Positions 35,701 through 43,892 of a stretch of DNA of 64,000 bases are shown piece after piece (the stretch's first letter is position 1; every line of letters begins with the position of its first letter). Made by a program: the position numbers and the translations under genes. The notes under the pieces are model-generated. The model was not told the DNA's origin. It worked only from the letters and a program-made list of their open reading frames with translations, and made no database searches. Origin of the DNA: Corbicula japonica (taxonomy: Eukaryota > Mollusca > Bivalvia > Venerida > Cyrenidae). The DNA is taken from contig JAZAYU010000916.1 of NCBI GenBank assembly GCA_038501625.1, forward strand, positions 1 through 64,000, written 5' to 3'.

Positions 35701-38009
35701 GTAAATTTAAAATTTATTTGAATCATTATGGCCGTAAGTAAGCAAGCCGGTTATTCGATTAATTTTCACATTAAGTATCTATTCATTTTAGCCTTTCAAC
35801 TTTGCTGTGAATGGCAAACAATTTAACTAAAATCTGCATTGTAGAAGTTTTCATTAAATTTGCGAAACAGCATTTTTAAATGTACTTTATTTTATTCGGT
35901 CGGCGGTCATTCAGAATTATGCACATCGGACTAACACTTCATTCAATATAATGCTAACTGTTTTATTTGTGTACATTAATTAATAAAATCCAGGGCCTTC
36001 CCCAGAAAAATTTTAAGGCATCCTGGCACCATATGCGTGACGTGCATATTTGCGCAAAAGTTAATTGGTTGATATGGTGCATCTTACTAAAGAACTAATA
36101 CATATTCAGCACAAAGCAATATAGTTTTCTAAGATTTTATTATAATATTATACTGCAGCACATTTTTTTTAAGCACATCTTTCGAAGAACAGTCAGTTTA
36201 CAAGCAGGCCACAAAATATCTCTAACATAGTCCAGACCAAGCCTAAATTGCAGACCTTCTGCTCTTACATTATTTTATGATACACATGTAATCAGATTCC
36301 ACATTTTACATTGTAGTGTATTGCTAAACCCTGTAAATCAAACAAATACAATACATTATTTACCATTGTCTTTTTCAAAGACCCAAGGAAAACTTTCTGT
36401 CCACTTTGGGTCAAAACTAGATTCCCTGATCTTTGAGCGCTTTGGACTTGGCTCAAGGCACTGATCAGCTTCAGAATGCCTCAGACTTTGAACATTTGCT
36501 GATTTGAGAACATATTTGTCCATAAGTCCACAAGCATTGCTTGGAAAAGGCCGTTTTTTGCCTTTATTGTTCATTTGATAAAGATTTGCTATAGACAGTC
36601 ATAAAAGTTGTAATGGCTTTTTTTAAATACCATCTTTATATACATTTCAAGACCAACAGTTAGCACTTTAATTACGTTAAATTACTTTAATATTGTTTTT
36701 TATGGCTATTATTTATTATAAAACTTCTTTAATCACCTGTTAATTATTGTGATAAGAATATCAATTACCACTTTCTTACCTGATCATCGCTCACACCTCT
36801 TCACAGTTAGCAGATAATCAAAGAACAATATACCGACTTTAATCTCATTAAATCCATCGTAAATGCCGAGATAATCTGTTCTTAATTGGTTGTTTAACGA
36901 CCGTCTGCTCTGTTTTCAACAGACAATTTATCCGACTTCTGATACACAACAGACGCTCATTAAATTTTGTAAGAGTGATCTTTATCAGCAACCGCTTAAC
37001 AGTATCAGAGAAACGCTTGATATTAGCGAGAAAGTTTCATAATTTGACATGTTTATTGACCTTGTTTATTGGATTTTGAAGGCATCCCGGCCAAGATTTA
37101 TGACATACCGGCAGATTGTAAGCGTCCCGCAAATGACAGTTTTGAAATTAAAGCATCCCGGCGCCGGTATGCTATAATTGCCTGGGGAAAGCCCTGAAAT
37201 CATGGGTATTGCCACTTTTAATTCTGACATCAAACAGCCTGACTAGCGCAGTTCATTTGCAAATCAAACAAACCCGCCCGTTGTAAAAATGAGACCGACC
37301 ACATCCCGTTTCATCTTTGCCACAGGCTACTCACGGGACATGTAGTCGTGGTAGTCATGGTTGCAGAGTTGTGAATTCGATAATTGACAGATTAATAGCT
37401 GATCAAGCTGTGAAAAAATGTACATGTTGGTAATTTTTGTAACAATTTATGGGCCACTATTCATGCGATGTAAAAAATGTACATGTTGGTAATTTTTGTA
37501 ACAATTTATGGGCCAATATTCATGACCGATGTAAAATATGTACATGTTGGTAATTTTTGTAACAATTTATGGAGCACTATCCATGACCAATTTTCTTGAA
37601 ATTTCAATCGGACATTCTTCCCAAAAATCGGTCAATGACCGACCTGCTGACAATTTTAGAATCCCTGATATGTATAAAGGGTCAAACGTCATATATGTGG
37701 GATCGGGGTGATTAATGAAAGAAATTCTGGTTCCTGTGATCTCTCAAACAGGGCGGGGACTAGATTTGAAATTAAATTCTCCATCATAACTGCATGTGGT
37801 AACACATTGCCATTGATACTTGTTTTACAATGATACATAAATTATTTTAAAATTATTGTTAATGTTAATTATTATTAATCATAAGTAAATATGTTTGACT
37901 TACTTGAACAAAACAAAACAAAACTTACCCACAAGACAAAATTAAAGAAAAACAAGGCATACTTCAGAGTTGGGCTAACAAACGTGTCTCCTTTCGGACA
38001 ACAAGGCAT
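14531..38009 (-). CDS. TspanC8-subgroup tetraspanin, seven coding exons
   Basis: A complete four-pass tetraspanin. Coding exons (minus strand, in order): 38009-37929, 22340-22263, 19372-19250, 18129-17962, 16658-16527, 15520-15470, 14728-14531; 27+26+41+56+44+17+65 = 276 residues, every intron phase 0 with GT-AG ends. Visible: N-terminal CysCys (likely palmitoylated), TM1 about 17-38, TM2 about 60-82 followed by GCVGALREN, TM3 about 95-117, large loop about 118-238, TM4 about 239-260, basic tail. The loop has the CCG signature (153-155), VPYSCC (182-187) and Cys at 153, 154, 170, 180, 186, 187, 202 and 224, eight in all. That count defines the TspanC8 group (vertebrate Tspan5/10/14/15/17/33), which binds and traffics the sheddase ADAM10 and so affects Notch cleavage. 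Sequons N169-C-T and N208-E-S are present. The ...GIPQLLGI TM4 looks closest to Tspan33, by memory only. Which paralogue it is remains uncertain; membership and completeness are secure. Confidence 0.93.
15470..15520 (-). CDS. Tetraspanin exon 6 (loop cysteine 7)
   Basis: 51 bp, 17 codons; acceptor TTTTTAG, donor GTAATT. It encodes PGIPNILCGAGALNESQ with the seventh loop cysteine and an N-E-S sequon. Small, but the phase, splice sites and cysteine spacing all fit. Confidence 0.9.
15733..15877. repeat. Family A MITE copy in tetraspanin intron 6-5 region
   Basis: CCCTTTACTCTATTG ... AATCAGCCGGCACATC ... GTCTGATCATGATCTACATTG ... AAGGGTTAA. It lacks most of the right arm. It lies in the intron between exons 5 and 6. 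Confidence 0.7.
16003..16247. repeat. Family A MITE copy in tetraspanin intron 5
   Basis: ATCCCTTTACTACATGGC ... AGATCCAGATTATTAGGC ... TGTGCCAGCTGATCGGGAC ... GGAGTAAAGGGTTA. Confidence 0.7.
16527..16658 (-). CDS. Tetraspanin exon 5 (CCG and PYSCC core of loop)
   Basis: 132 bp, 44 codons; acceptor TTTTAAG, donor GTAAGT. It carries CCG, DWN, YFNCT, RCGVPYSCC: six of the eight loop cysteines, in the TspanC8 order. Confidence 0.96.
17100..17387 (+). repeat. Decayed composite-core fragment in intron 4
   Basis: Scattered core-like pieces: CAATGACCTTTGACCTAGTG, GGGTTCATCTACC and GACATTGACCTCTGGACCCC. No ends identified. Confidence 0.45.
17391..17812 (+). mobile_element. Small composite element, complete ends, in intron 4
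   Basis: Opens CTAGATGG, a GTGTTC-AGTT-GAACAC hairpin and TTGTGTCGCCC. Two core units (AAAAATCCAAGTACAAAAAG..GGGCATAAC..) of about 150 bp follow. It ends GACGGACCGACGGAC, TTTCTTCGAAAG and GGGCGACACAA, the reverse complement of the 5' motif. It is the uninterrupted sister of the element at 6135-6720. Confidence 0.78.
17962..18129 (-). CDS. Tetraspanin exon 4 (TM3, start of large loop)
   Basis: 168 bp, 56 codons; acceptor CTTGCAG, donor GTATGT. It encodes TM3, then AFVFKDKMRDWI and an acidic helix, as in the loop stalk of Tspan5/14/33-type proteins. Confidence 0.94.
18231..18938. mobile_element. TTAA-flanked long-inverted-repeat element in intron 3
   Basis: TTAA (18227-18230) and TTAA (18939-18942) flank arms beginning GGGCTTACTACACTCCTCCC. 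Similarity continues for well over 150 bp each side (CATGTTCATCGATAAAAAG, TGTATCTTTATTTTGCATAC). No protein is encoded. The TTAA duplication suggests a piggyBac- or Kolobok-type MITE. Confidence 0.85.
19040..19206. repeat. Family A MITE copy in intron 3
   Basis: AGCCCTTGAATGGC ... CCATTGTAGACCCAGATAAG ... CAGCTGATCTGGATCTACACTG ... GAGTAAAGGCTTAA. Diverged. Confidence 0.6.
19250..19372 (-). CDS. Tetraspanin exon 3 (TM2 and GCxGALREN loop)
   Basis: 123 bp, 41 codons; acceptor ATTTCAG, donor GTAAGT. It encodes TM2 and the intracellular motif GCVGALREN, one of the most conserved tetraspanin signatures. Confidence 0.95.
20290..20416. repeat. Family A MITE, left half, split by a composite element
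   Basis: AACCCTTTACTCCATAGG ... GTAGATCCACATCTGCC ... GTCTGATCAGGACCTACACTG ... TGAGCAGAAAC. The right half resumes at about 22114. Confidence 0.75.
20417..22113 (+). mobile_element. Composite tandem-repeat element inserted in a family A MITE
   Basis: 5' hairpin GTTTTT-TGTG-AAAAAC, then CATCTCTCCCCCC. The core has 11 units of mostly 145 bp, each GTGACCTTGACCTTTGACC, TCAATAGGGTTCTTCTAC, TATGAAGTTTGAAGGCTC, then GTTATTGAGCGGAAACGG. It ends GACGGACAGACGGACAGG and the GTCTCCCCC/GGGGGGGAGACAT hairpin. The core is homologous to that of 1110-2502 in reverse orientation, although the terminal motifs differ. It lies in tetraspanin intron 2. Confidence 0.82.
22114..22192. repeat. Family A MITE, right half after the composite insertion
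   Basis: AATAAACC...AAGTGAACAGTGTAG ... TTCAGACTGC ... CATGGAATAAAGGG. It complements the left half ending at 20416. Confidence 0.65.
22263..22340 (-). CDS. Tetraspanin exon 2 (end of TM1, small loop)
   Basis: 78 bp, 26 codons; acceptor TTTTCAG, donor CAG-GT. It encodes LCGGIMIGIGIW, the Gly-rich second half of TM1, then a hydrophilic small extracellular loop with three consecutive tyrosines. Confidence 0.92.
23014..24822 (+). mobile_element. Composite element of the ACTAGAAATGTGTC family, 3' end lost
   Basis: Opens ACTAGAA, a GTGTC-TATA-GGACAC hairpin and GATGCCCCCGC. About 11 core units near 145 bp follow (GTGACCTTGACCTTGGACC, TACAGGCATGGGCATGG, CTTGTCATGGTGAACATTTG, AGTTATTTTGAAATCCCTCC). 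No inverted GCGGGGGCATC end is present; the sequence switches to the host element at the shared hexamer AAGTTA (24817-24822). Confidence 0.78.
23704..23949. mobile_element. TA-flanked MITE inside a composite core unit
   Basis: CTGTAAAAC...CGCATTAATTTCGC ... GCGAATAAAACCAGTTTTACAG, flanked by TA on both sides. Sister core units read ACTCTATTCCTAAC without the insert, giving an empty site. A TA duplication fits Tc1/mariner-like MITEs. Confidence 0.85.
25421..25809. other. Unassigned AT-rich intron 1 sequence
   Basis: Lies between two closely related composite elements. No features recognised. Confidence 0.5.
25810..27214 (+). mobile_element. Composite element, sister of 22604-25420 without the insert
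   Basis: AACAAGAG, a GTTGTC/GACAGC hairpin and GCTCGACTATTCAAA at the 5' end; six or so core units of about 170 bp; (GCCGAC) run and CTTCGAATAGTTGAGCTA at the 3' end. Direct repeat of the preceding element, useful as its reference for the unrearranged order. Confidence 0.82.
27383..28510 (+). mobile_element. Composite element of the GCTCACCTGAG family
   Basis: AACAAGAG, perfect hairpin GGGCCATGATGGCCC, then CGCTCACCTGAG. Five to six core units of about 146 bp (GTGACCTTGACCTTGATCAC, CCTGGGTAGCAATCCCAAGC, AAGTTATTGAGTGGAAAC). It ends GACGGACGACGGAC and AAAGCTCAGGTGAGC. Complete at both ends. In intron 1. Confidence 0.85.
28511..30510. other. Unassigned intron 1 sequence
   Basis: About 2 kb of AT-rich DNA with a small GC-rich patch near 28800-28870. 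No supported exon or structured repeat. Confidence 0.45.
30518..30592 (-). repeat. Dispersed repeat, minus copy
   Basis: GGAACCCGAGTTTCTTTC ... ATCACCCCGATCCCACATAT ... TGACTCTATATACATA is the reverse complement, with few changes, of about 37670-37740. Confidence 0.7.
30978..32996 (+). mobile_element. Composite element with 11 units of 156 bp and an internal duplication
   Basis: AACAAGAG, CCGTC/GACGG hairpin, then TTATGCTCCCC. Eleven core units at 156-bp spacing (CAAGAGTTATGGTTCTTGTG, ACTGCACTGCTCCTC, TTATGAAGTTTCAACTTC, AGATATGCCCCGGAC). A GACGGACGG tail occurs twice, at about 32388-32430 and 32900-32950. The end is TATGCTCCCCCG/CGGGGGGGAGCATA. The block of about 510 bp before each tail is nearly identical. 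In intron 1. Confidence 0.85.
32997..33600. other. Unassigned intron 1 sequence
   Basis: Contains only a small hairpin near 33114-33145 (GGAAAAACCAGC-like arms). Nothing else recognised. Confidence 0.45.
33602..34845. repeat. Candidate inverted-repeat element (GGTCAATAGTGGTCA ends)
   Basis: Left GTGGTCAATAGTGGTCATTA, itself in tandem, is inverted at the right as TATTGACCACTATTAACCAC. The interior has no transposase but includes two diverged copies of a block ending CACAAGTGTTA...GTGTAACACCTAC. Confidence 0.55.
33983..34285. repeat. 300-bp dispersed repeat, copy 1
   Basis: TATGGTCATTCAGCTTTGGG ... GAACATTCTGTAAGCTTTGC ... AAGATCTGTGAGGTCAAAGG; aligns in the same orientation with 47145-47452. 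Confidence 0.8.
34861..34880. repeat. Perfect 20-bp palindrome
   Basis: GGTTTTAACCGGTTAAAACC is followed by a second near-palindrome (GCCGGTTTAAACC). Confidence 0.9.
34900..36000. other. Unassigned intron 1 sequence with one hairpin
   Basis: Nothing coding is supported. A strong hairpin lies at 35648-35691 (GCAACATTTATTTCC / GGAAATAAATGTTGC). Confidence 0.45.
36001..37196 (-). mobile_element. 1.2-kb inverted-repeat element with 5-bp duplication, hAT-like
   Basis: Ends CAGGGCCTTCCCCAG / CTGGGGAAAGCCCTG, flanked by AAATC at 35996-36000 and 37197-37201. Subterminal parts are also partly inverted (GGCATCCTGGCACC; GGCGCCGGTATGC). It carries one transposase-like first exon on the minus strand. 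Five-base duplications occur in some hAT lineages; assignment rests on this and the exon. Confidence 0.75.
36364..36574 (-). pseudogene. hAT-like transposase N-terminal exon, orphan
   Basis: Starts MNNKGKKRPF, has a basic segment (PSPKRSKIR), then FDPKWTESFPWVFEKDNG, which resembles the 'KW..FPW' lead-in to the zinc-binding region of KIAA1586/ZNF862-like hAT proteins (recognised by eye). It ends at a good donor (G-GTAAAT) at 36364-36363, 211 nt after the ATG, so phase 1. No downstream transposase exon is seen in the element. It is on the same strand as the tetraspanin and inside its intron 1. Confidence 0.55.
37411..37592. repeat. 60-bp tandem repeat, three units
   Basis: TGTACATGTTGGTAATTTTT ... 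AACAATTTATGGGCCACTAT ... starting at 37419, 37478 and 37539. Confidence 0.88.
37670..37742 (+). repeat. Dispersed repeat, plus copy
   Basis: GGTCAAACGTCATATATGTG GGATCGGGGTGATT..GAAAG, inverted relative to 30518-30592; the two copies sit about 7 kb apart in intron 1. Confidence 0.7.
37929..38009 (-). CDS. Tetraspanin exon 1 (start codon, start of TM1)
   Basis: 81 bp, 27 codons, starting MPCC and ending in an aromatic run (LFFFNFVLW) that forms the first half of TM1. The donor is GTAAGT directly after TGG. The start context is AACC-ATG. It joins exon 2 in phase 0 to give the expected ...NFVLW-LCGG... TM1 of tetraspanins, which is why this distant exon (15.6 kb from exon 2) is assigned to the gene. 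Confidence 0.9.
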
Positions 38010-38015
38010 GGTTCT
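38010..38015 (-). other. Possible splice acceptor just upstream of the tetraspanin ATG
   Basis: On the minus strand the start codon is preceded by ...ATATTTTAG-AACC-ATG. The AG at 38015-38014 could end an intron within the 5' UTR, placing the promoter and a noncoding exon upstream, in or beyond the nested elements from 38175. The preceding pyrimidine tract is short, so this is only a candidate. Confidence 0.4.
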
Positions 38016-38174
38016 AAAATATTATTGATTCTTAAGTTCAAACAAAGCCATGAAGTTTCGAAATTCAATAAAAATCCAGTAGGGTTACATAGTTTTTATA
38101 TTAAAACACGGAAATGATTAATCCGGAAGCGTATTACAATAAAAGCTAGAGACGCCGTGCTATATCGTTTCAAA

Positions 38175-38285
38175 GGTTTCTGGTCAACTCGTACCTTAGT
38201 TAATTCGTACCTGAGTCAACTCGTACCCCTTTTTGGTCAACTCGTATCTTAGTCAACTCGTACCTTACTCAACTCGTACCGCTGT
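38175..38285 (+). repeat. Left end of outer element: TCAACTCGTACC tandem units
   Basis: GGTCAACTCGTACCTTAG, TTAATTCGTACCTGAG, TCAACTCGTACCCC and so on; matched in inverse orientation at 45273-45387. Confidence 0.9.
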
Positions 38286-39174
38286 TCAGAATTACAGTTC
38301 ACAGCGGCGATAATAAAGAGCAATGTTAATTTGTTTATAATTTTAATGTTGACAGGTTTAGAATAAAATTTGTCCGTAAAATAAAATACGGTCATACACT
38401 TTACTTTTTTATTTCTTAAGATACCCTTCCCCTTATTTCTTCATTTCGCAATATATCATCAAATTTTTTTGGTATCTTAAAGGAGGCTCTAACGAACACC
38501 ATAGAAACATTATTTATTAAAATTATTCTTATTAGAATGCGATCAAATTTTGTCTAAAAGTGGAACCGTTGTTAAATCAAAATTACTTTGGAAATCGAAA
38601 ACACGGTCCTATCTTATAACTTCTTTATTTCTTAAGAAGCTTTAGAGATTTTACAGATCTGCCTTTTAAGATTTATAATTAAGCATGAGACAAACTTGAT
38701 CAAAATAACAATAACAATAACATTAAAATCCAGTGATAAACGATAACCAAGTTTAATTATTATTAGCCGTTTATTTAATCCAACGCGCTTATTGCCTATG
38801 CTAGCACATTTGATTAAATTAGGACCTTTTCAAAAAACGTTACCGATAATTGACTGAATTATCACACGAATGTAGGTATTATCCCCTACGGACAAAATCC
38901 CCTAGTCATACCTGGACAAAATCCCCTACATCAGTTTTCCAGTGGTGGACAAAATCCCCTACTTGCATAAATCCCGTACGGACAAAATCCCCTACTTGCA
39001 TAAATCCCCTACGGACAAAATCCCCTATAGTAAGTAAAATAATCCCCTACTTTATAAATGTTTCACATCCCCTACTACATACATAATAAAGCTAGATGGT
39101 CTGGCATTTTTGCTGGTGACTGATGTCAGTGATGGCATCAGTTATCTTAGAGATACGAGTATTTAGCTGGCATA

Positions 39175-39456
39175 GCAGATTATTTTGACAGCACTTATGT
39201 ATCAGGTGGCTGTAAAACCATGAGGGGTGAGAATGGCTCACTAAGGTTTCCCCGACACACATGGAATGTCCATGAGGCTACCCTCAATGACTAAAGCAGA
39301 ACCAATAATGTGTGTGAGGGTTGGAATAATGCCTTCAAAACATTAGTTGGCCATTCAAACCTCAGTCTGTGGTATGTAATAAAATGTATACAGAAAGATA
39401 ATTGTGACGTTGAGACTGTGTATGAGCAGCACTGCCAAGGACTCCCCCAAAACACA
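39175..39456 (+). pseudogene. Mutator-like (MULE) transposase C-terminal fragment
   Basis: The frame from 39175 reads ADYFDSTYVSGG, then RFPRHTWNVHEATL, a TAA stop, then SRTNNVCEGWNNAFKTLVGH and SLWYVIKCIQK. The order TYV..G, W(N)V..AT, RTNN..EGW, H..LW..I is the conserved C-terminal part of MULE transposases, where the E of EGW is the last catalytic acid. The stop interrupts it. Upstream catalytic segments are not recognisable nearby, and an AT-rich tail follows. No function expected. Confidence 0.82.
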
Positions 39457-39459
39457 GAA

Positions 39460-40068
39460 AAACAAAAATAACAATAAATAACAACAGCGACTTAAACATC
39501 TGTGCAGATTCTTTGTGAGCAAAGAGAAGTCCCTTGTTGTATATATGGAGGCTATTGGAAATTGTGTGAGGCTTCACTAAGTTCCATGTAACTGTTGTAG
39601 CTTAATTCTGGTTATAAAAATGAATTGGCAAACTAGTATTGTAATTGTTGACTATATGTTTCATTTTTATTTAGACAAATAAAATTTATTATTCTTTGAA
39701 CAACATTGTTAAATAAATTAAATTAACAATTATTTTTGTCTTTAGACTGTGTTCAATTTCTTATAAAGTCAAACATCTTTTCATTTCTTTTTGATGCTAA
39801 TTTAACAATTTATCACAAGTTCTTCATGTATATATATAAACTTAATGTAAAAATATAATAAACAATTTTCTGATAATAGGTGGATTCCTTATAATTATGT
39901 GTTGATTTGCTTTGTGATGAATTTTAATTAACAGTTTGTAATTTTGTATAGACAATTTTCTGATAATAGGTAGATTCCTTATAATTATTAGCTTAAAATT
40001 TGCTTTGTGATGTGCTTTAATTTACAGTTTGAAATTGTGCATTGTATGTTTTGTTTAGACTGCTAAAT
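39460..40068. other. AT-rich interior of the middle nested element
   Basis: Two imperfect copies of a block (ACAATTTTCTGATAATAGGT ... TTGCTTTGTGATG) at about 39862-39935 and 39951-40025. No coding signal. Confidence 0.6.
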
Positions 40069-40351
40069 ATTAAACTATGGGCGACCAACACCGTCAAAAA
40101 AGAATAATTTGCTTTAATTCAATCATACCACAAACACATCGGGGAACAAATCCATTCAATTCGAACAAAAATGCCGCAAAGAAAGGCTTTAATTGTCAAA
40201 ACAAAGCAATTTCTGCTTCAATTCGGTGTATTTACAAACCATGCAGCGATATTGTTCCTAAAAGAAGACATTAAGTGATCCAATTCAACGGAATGCCATT
40301 AGAAACGGTGGTTATTCTGCATTAATTTAATGCATCATCACACTCAATTCG

Positions 40352-40645
40352 GGGCAACCTCGTTCAATTCGGTGCAACCTCGTGCAATTCGGTGCAACCT
40401 CGTGCAATTCTGTGAACCTCGTTCAATTCGGTGCAACCTCGTTTAATTCGGTGCAACCTCGTTCAATTGGGTGCAACCTCGTGCAATTCGGTGCAACCTC
40501 GTGCAATTCTGTGCAACCTCGTTCAATTCGGTGCAACCTCGTTCAATTCGGTGCAACCTTGTTTAATTCGGTGCAACCTCATTCAATTCGGTGCAACCTC
40601 GTTTCGTTCGGTGCAACCTCGTTCCATTCGGTTCAACCTCAGTAT
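40352..40645 (+). repeat. 20-bp minisatellite, about 15 units
   Basis: Units of TTCAATTCGGTGCAACCTCG with few changes; it makes overlapping open frames that are not genes. Confidence 0.93.
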
Positions 40646-41099
40646 AAATCATCTTATCTGGAGCAGGCGCCATGGGAATAACTAACCGTCGTTAACCATT
40701 AGTGATCATTTCAAAGAGAAGTTTGCATATTAGCTGGTAATAATATTATAATAATGTGAAGGTTCATTACACGATTTTCAAAAGAAATTTATTACATAAT
40801 TTAAGTATAAAATAGCAGATTAAAAAACTAACAATGAAAACTCTAATGCTGTGTATTGATTTGGATTATTAGATCTATCCTATATGTATATTGTTGTTTT
40901 TATCTACTATAATATACAAAAGTAAGTTCTCTAAATAAAGAACACACAATAAGTGTGTATTACCATTTTATTTCAGAAAGGAATTGCAGAATCGGCAAAC
41001 ACTACAAGCAAATAAGAAATGGAAAACTATTTAACCAGCGAATGTCACAAGCCCCTTTTCGCGGAATATCAGCTGATGATATTATTAAAACTGATGGGT

Positions 41100-43079
41100 A
41101 AAACTAAACTAATTTAGATGGAGAAGCTTGGTCTAGGTCACTGGAATTGTGAGATTTGTCTTTCCAATCGAAGCCATCAGCAGCAATCGTCAGCAGCAAC
41201 AAATCACTGTTTTCAATGTCATCTGCATTATCATCATTAACACAAAATCACCAACGGATCATCATCATTCGCAGGCACAAATAATAAAAATAGATTGGTA
41301 ACGTACTGCGGTTGCAGCATACCATAACTACATAGTAGCAATATTGTGGGTGAGTAGGTCGTTGGTAAAGGGTATGAGCAGTAGCGGAAGCTACTTAGCA
41401 GAAACGGCAGAAGAAGCAATTGTAAGTCGTATAGATAGCAACAGAAGCAGAAGTGGGAGTCGTACTTGATGTCTTTGTATTGGTGGTATTACTTTACTTA
41501 GAGGTAGAATTAAATAGTAGTTGTTTCTGTACATGTTGAATATTCGGCTGCAGCAGCAGTAAAGTACTAGGTGGAGGAGGAGGAGCAGTAAAAGAAACAG
41601 CAGCAGCAGTAGTAGTAAGAAGTTTTAGCCGAATTGAATGCAATAAAAGTACTTGTTGTTGTTCTTTGAGAAGCATTTAAGCAACAGCATAACTACTAGC
41701 ATCTGGTTATTATATGAGACTACTGCACCCTAGAACCTGGTTTAAAACCCCAGCGGCAAAATACCGGTATTTTGCCACCGACGAAACGGTAACACTTCGG
41801 GTTCTCATTTTTGTTTTGTTGTTATTGCATGTCTTTTAAATTATTTTTTGACTGAATGTGGCTATTCCTGATATTCCTGATATGCATAGTTTATTTTTAA
41901 ACGCTTGTTTAAAAATGTCTAAACACCAACCGCCTAGTTGTCCGTTTGTTTTGTTTATCATGCATAATGTTATAAAAGATATAAAGAATTAACATTTGTA
42001 GTAGCAATAAAGCATATTATTCGTAATAAGCAAGGATAGTAGATTTATTATTAATCTAGAGGAACAATCGTAAATACCAAGGGTAAAAAGAATTGTGCTG
42101 ACTCTCGATTATAGTAAGTTTAAAAGATTTTGCTATGATTTTTAAAGAATACTTCAAATCTTAATCTTGATGTTAACCTGCTTACAGTCTAATTAAGATT
42201 CCCCAAGGAAAATCTGTTGGAGAACATTGAACTTTGAACCCGTGTTAAACACTCCCTGAATTCTATGGTGTAATTTGATATTAATCTTATCAATGAAACC
42301 CCCAGTTAATTAATCAACAGTTCACAATTTCTGCCGACAAGTTACCTGTTGACCCAGAATAAAATGATTATATAAAGATTGAAACTGAATTGATTAGTCA
42401 GAATGCATCTAAATATCATAGTAAAAATATTTACTGTAATTTTATAGGAAAAACGTAATTATAATTTGATATTATTTTTTTGTTATATCAAAAGACTTAT
42501 ACAGTGACCCTTTGCTTGATGAATTTATACAATGACGTGGATTAATTTGAAATTTTACCCACTAGCAAAAGGAAACAGTACATGGAAATTCTGATGCAAT
42601 GACAGATTTGGGTCTACATTTGTCCGATGATAATTATGACACAAGCTGTGTTTGGTAAAATTCAATGTTAAATGTTATAAGCCTATATAACACTGAATAT
42701 GCACGTGAAATTTGCCAGTGGGTGTTAAACCCGGTGAAGTATTGTTTTTTTTTTTCATATGTCGCCAGAGAAATCCATTCTTATTCACCCAGACTTTTTG
42801 TGTAACACAAGATTGGTACATGTAAAGCTTGCTTTATAAATGAGTTATTTTAAATAAATCTTAAGAAACTGTCTGTTTTAATTATTATATAGTGTATTAT
42901 GTAGACTAACAGGTTATATAGTTTTAGCTTAAAATCTGAAGATGTTTGTGTTATTCAAAGTCATTTCGAATATACTTTATAACATTTGAAACATTTTTTT
43001 CATAACAACAAGCAAACATTTTATTAGGAATTGATATTTTGTGTTGACTGGGAAAGGGACAAAGGGAAGAAACTGCTCT
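41100..43079. other. Interior of inner nested element
   Basis: Contains CAG/GGA-rich short repeats at 41160-41640 and a dispersed repeat copy at 41722-41885; otherwise AT-rich and without a supported gene. Confidence 0.55.
41722..41885 (+). repeat. SINE-like dispersed repeat, copy 1
   Basis: ACCCTAGAACCTGGTTTAAA ... CTTCGGGTTCTCATTTTTGT, then a tail GAATGTGGCTATTCCTGAT. A second copy is at 55926-56085. Confidence 0.75.
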
Positions 43080-43539
43080 TAGGAAAGCTACAGCGCCCCC
43101 TCACCGAATTAACTGGCTAACCTTCGAATTGAATGGAGTTCCATCGGCTTGAACGATAATGAATCATAATGGATTGTGAAGCATTGCTTTAAATTAAATG
43201 GTATCGGATGAGAAGGGATTTGCTATAATAAAATGTTTTGCTTCATAGTTTTGAAAGAAATTATACTGAATTAAAACACAAAGATACTTGTTTTGAATTA
43301 TTATACTCTGTTTTGAATGAACTCCCTTCGGATTAAATGACATTGTACACTTGTTTGAATGGAACTCCTTCGGATTGATTGGCAGTTTGTCGTACTGAGC
43401 AAAGTTTTGCACCGAATTAAATGAATTTGCATCAAATTAAGTTAAATGGTCTTATGAGTTGAATGAGTTCGGTCTGAATTATGCCGAAATTCTTTAAATT
43501 AACTTAACTTATTCATTTTTGGCGGTGTTGGCCGCCCAT
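43080..43539 (-). repeat. Right arm of the inner element, degenerate subrepeats
   Basis: CCTTCGGATTGATTGGC, CTTCGGATTAAATGAC and CACCGAATTAAATGAA are spaced variants, inverse to the left-arm AATTCGGTGCA units. Confidence 0.65.
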
Positions 43540-43892
43540 ATTAAACTCTGCAATACAATTGCAAAATGTTGTTGTTGTAAAATATATAATGTAATGATCA
43601 CCCTCAAGATCACTATCAACAAAACACACATTTCAAAAAAAGTAAAATTAATAATATTTATTTAACTTCAGAATGTAGTAATAAATTGTAAAATCTACAC
43701 AAGACAAGTACATGAATAAACACAGACAAATTACAACTTATAAATGCCTCTTTTACCACATAAGAGTTCTACATGATTTTATTTATTTTAGTTTTGAGTG
43801 CCCCTGTATATGTCTACAAAATTCCAGTTAAATAGAATGGAAATCTGGAGTATTTTATGAAAAACATTGTCAAATAAATAATAATTTTACTA

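Larger units (their letters stand above)
40077..43539. mobile_element. Inner nested element, 3.46 kb, perfect 8-bp duplication
   Basis: ATTAAACT at 40069-40076 and 43540-43547. Inverted ends ATGGGCGACCAACACCG / CGGTGTTGGCCGCCCAT, followed by AATTCAAT-type subrepeats on both sides. The left arm includes a 20-bp minisatellite; the right arm has diverged CTTCGGATTGAATGG-like units in inverse orientation. No transposase recognised. Probably a MULE relative, by analogy with the element it sits in. Confidence 0.85.

Noticed and set aside
38850..39086. Frame with TKSPT repeats
   Set aside because: It is the ATCCCCTACGGACAAA end array of the middle nested element.
40382..40685. Two overlapping frames of about 20-bp periodic sequence
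   Set aside because: Minisatellite in the arm of the inner nested element; no domain.
40976..41100. Possible 40-codon plus-strand exon between a TTTCAG acceptor and a GG-GTAAAA donor in the inner nested element
   Set aside because: No partner exons and no recognisable protein motif; kept only as a weak possibility for a decayed transposase exon.
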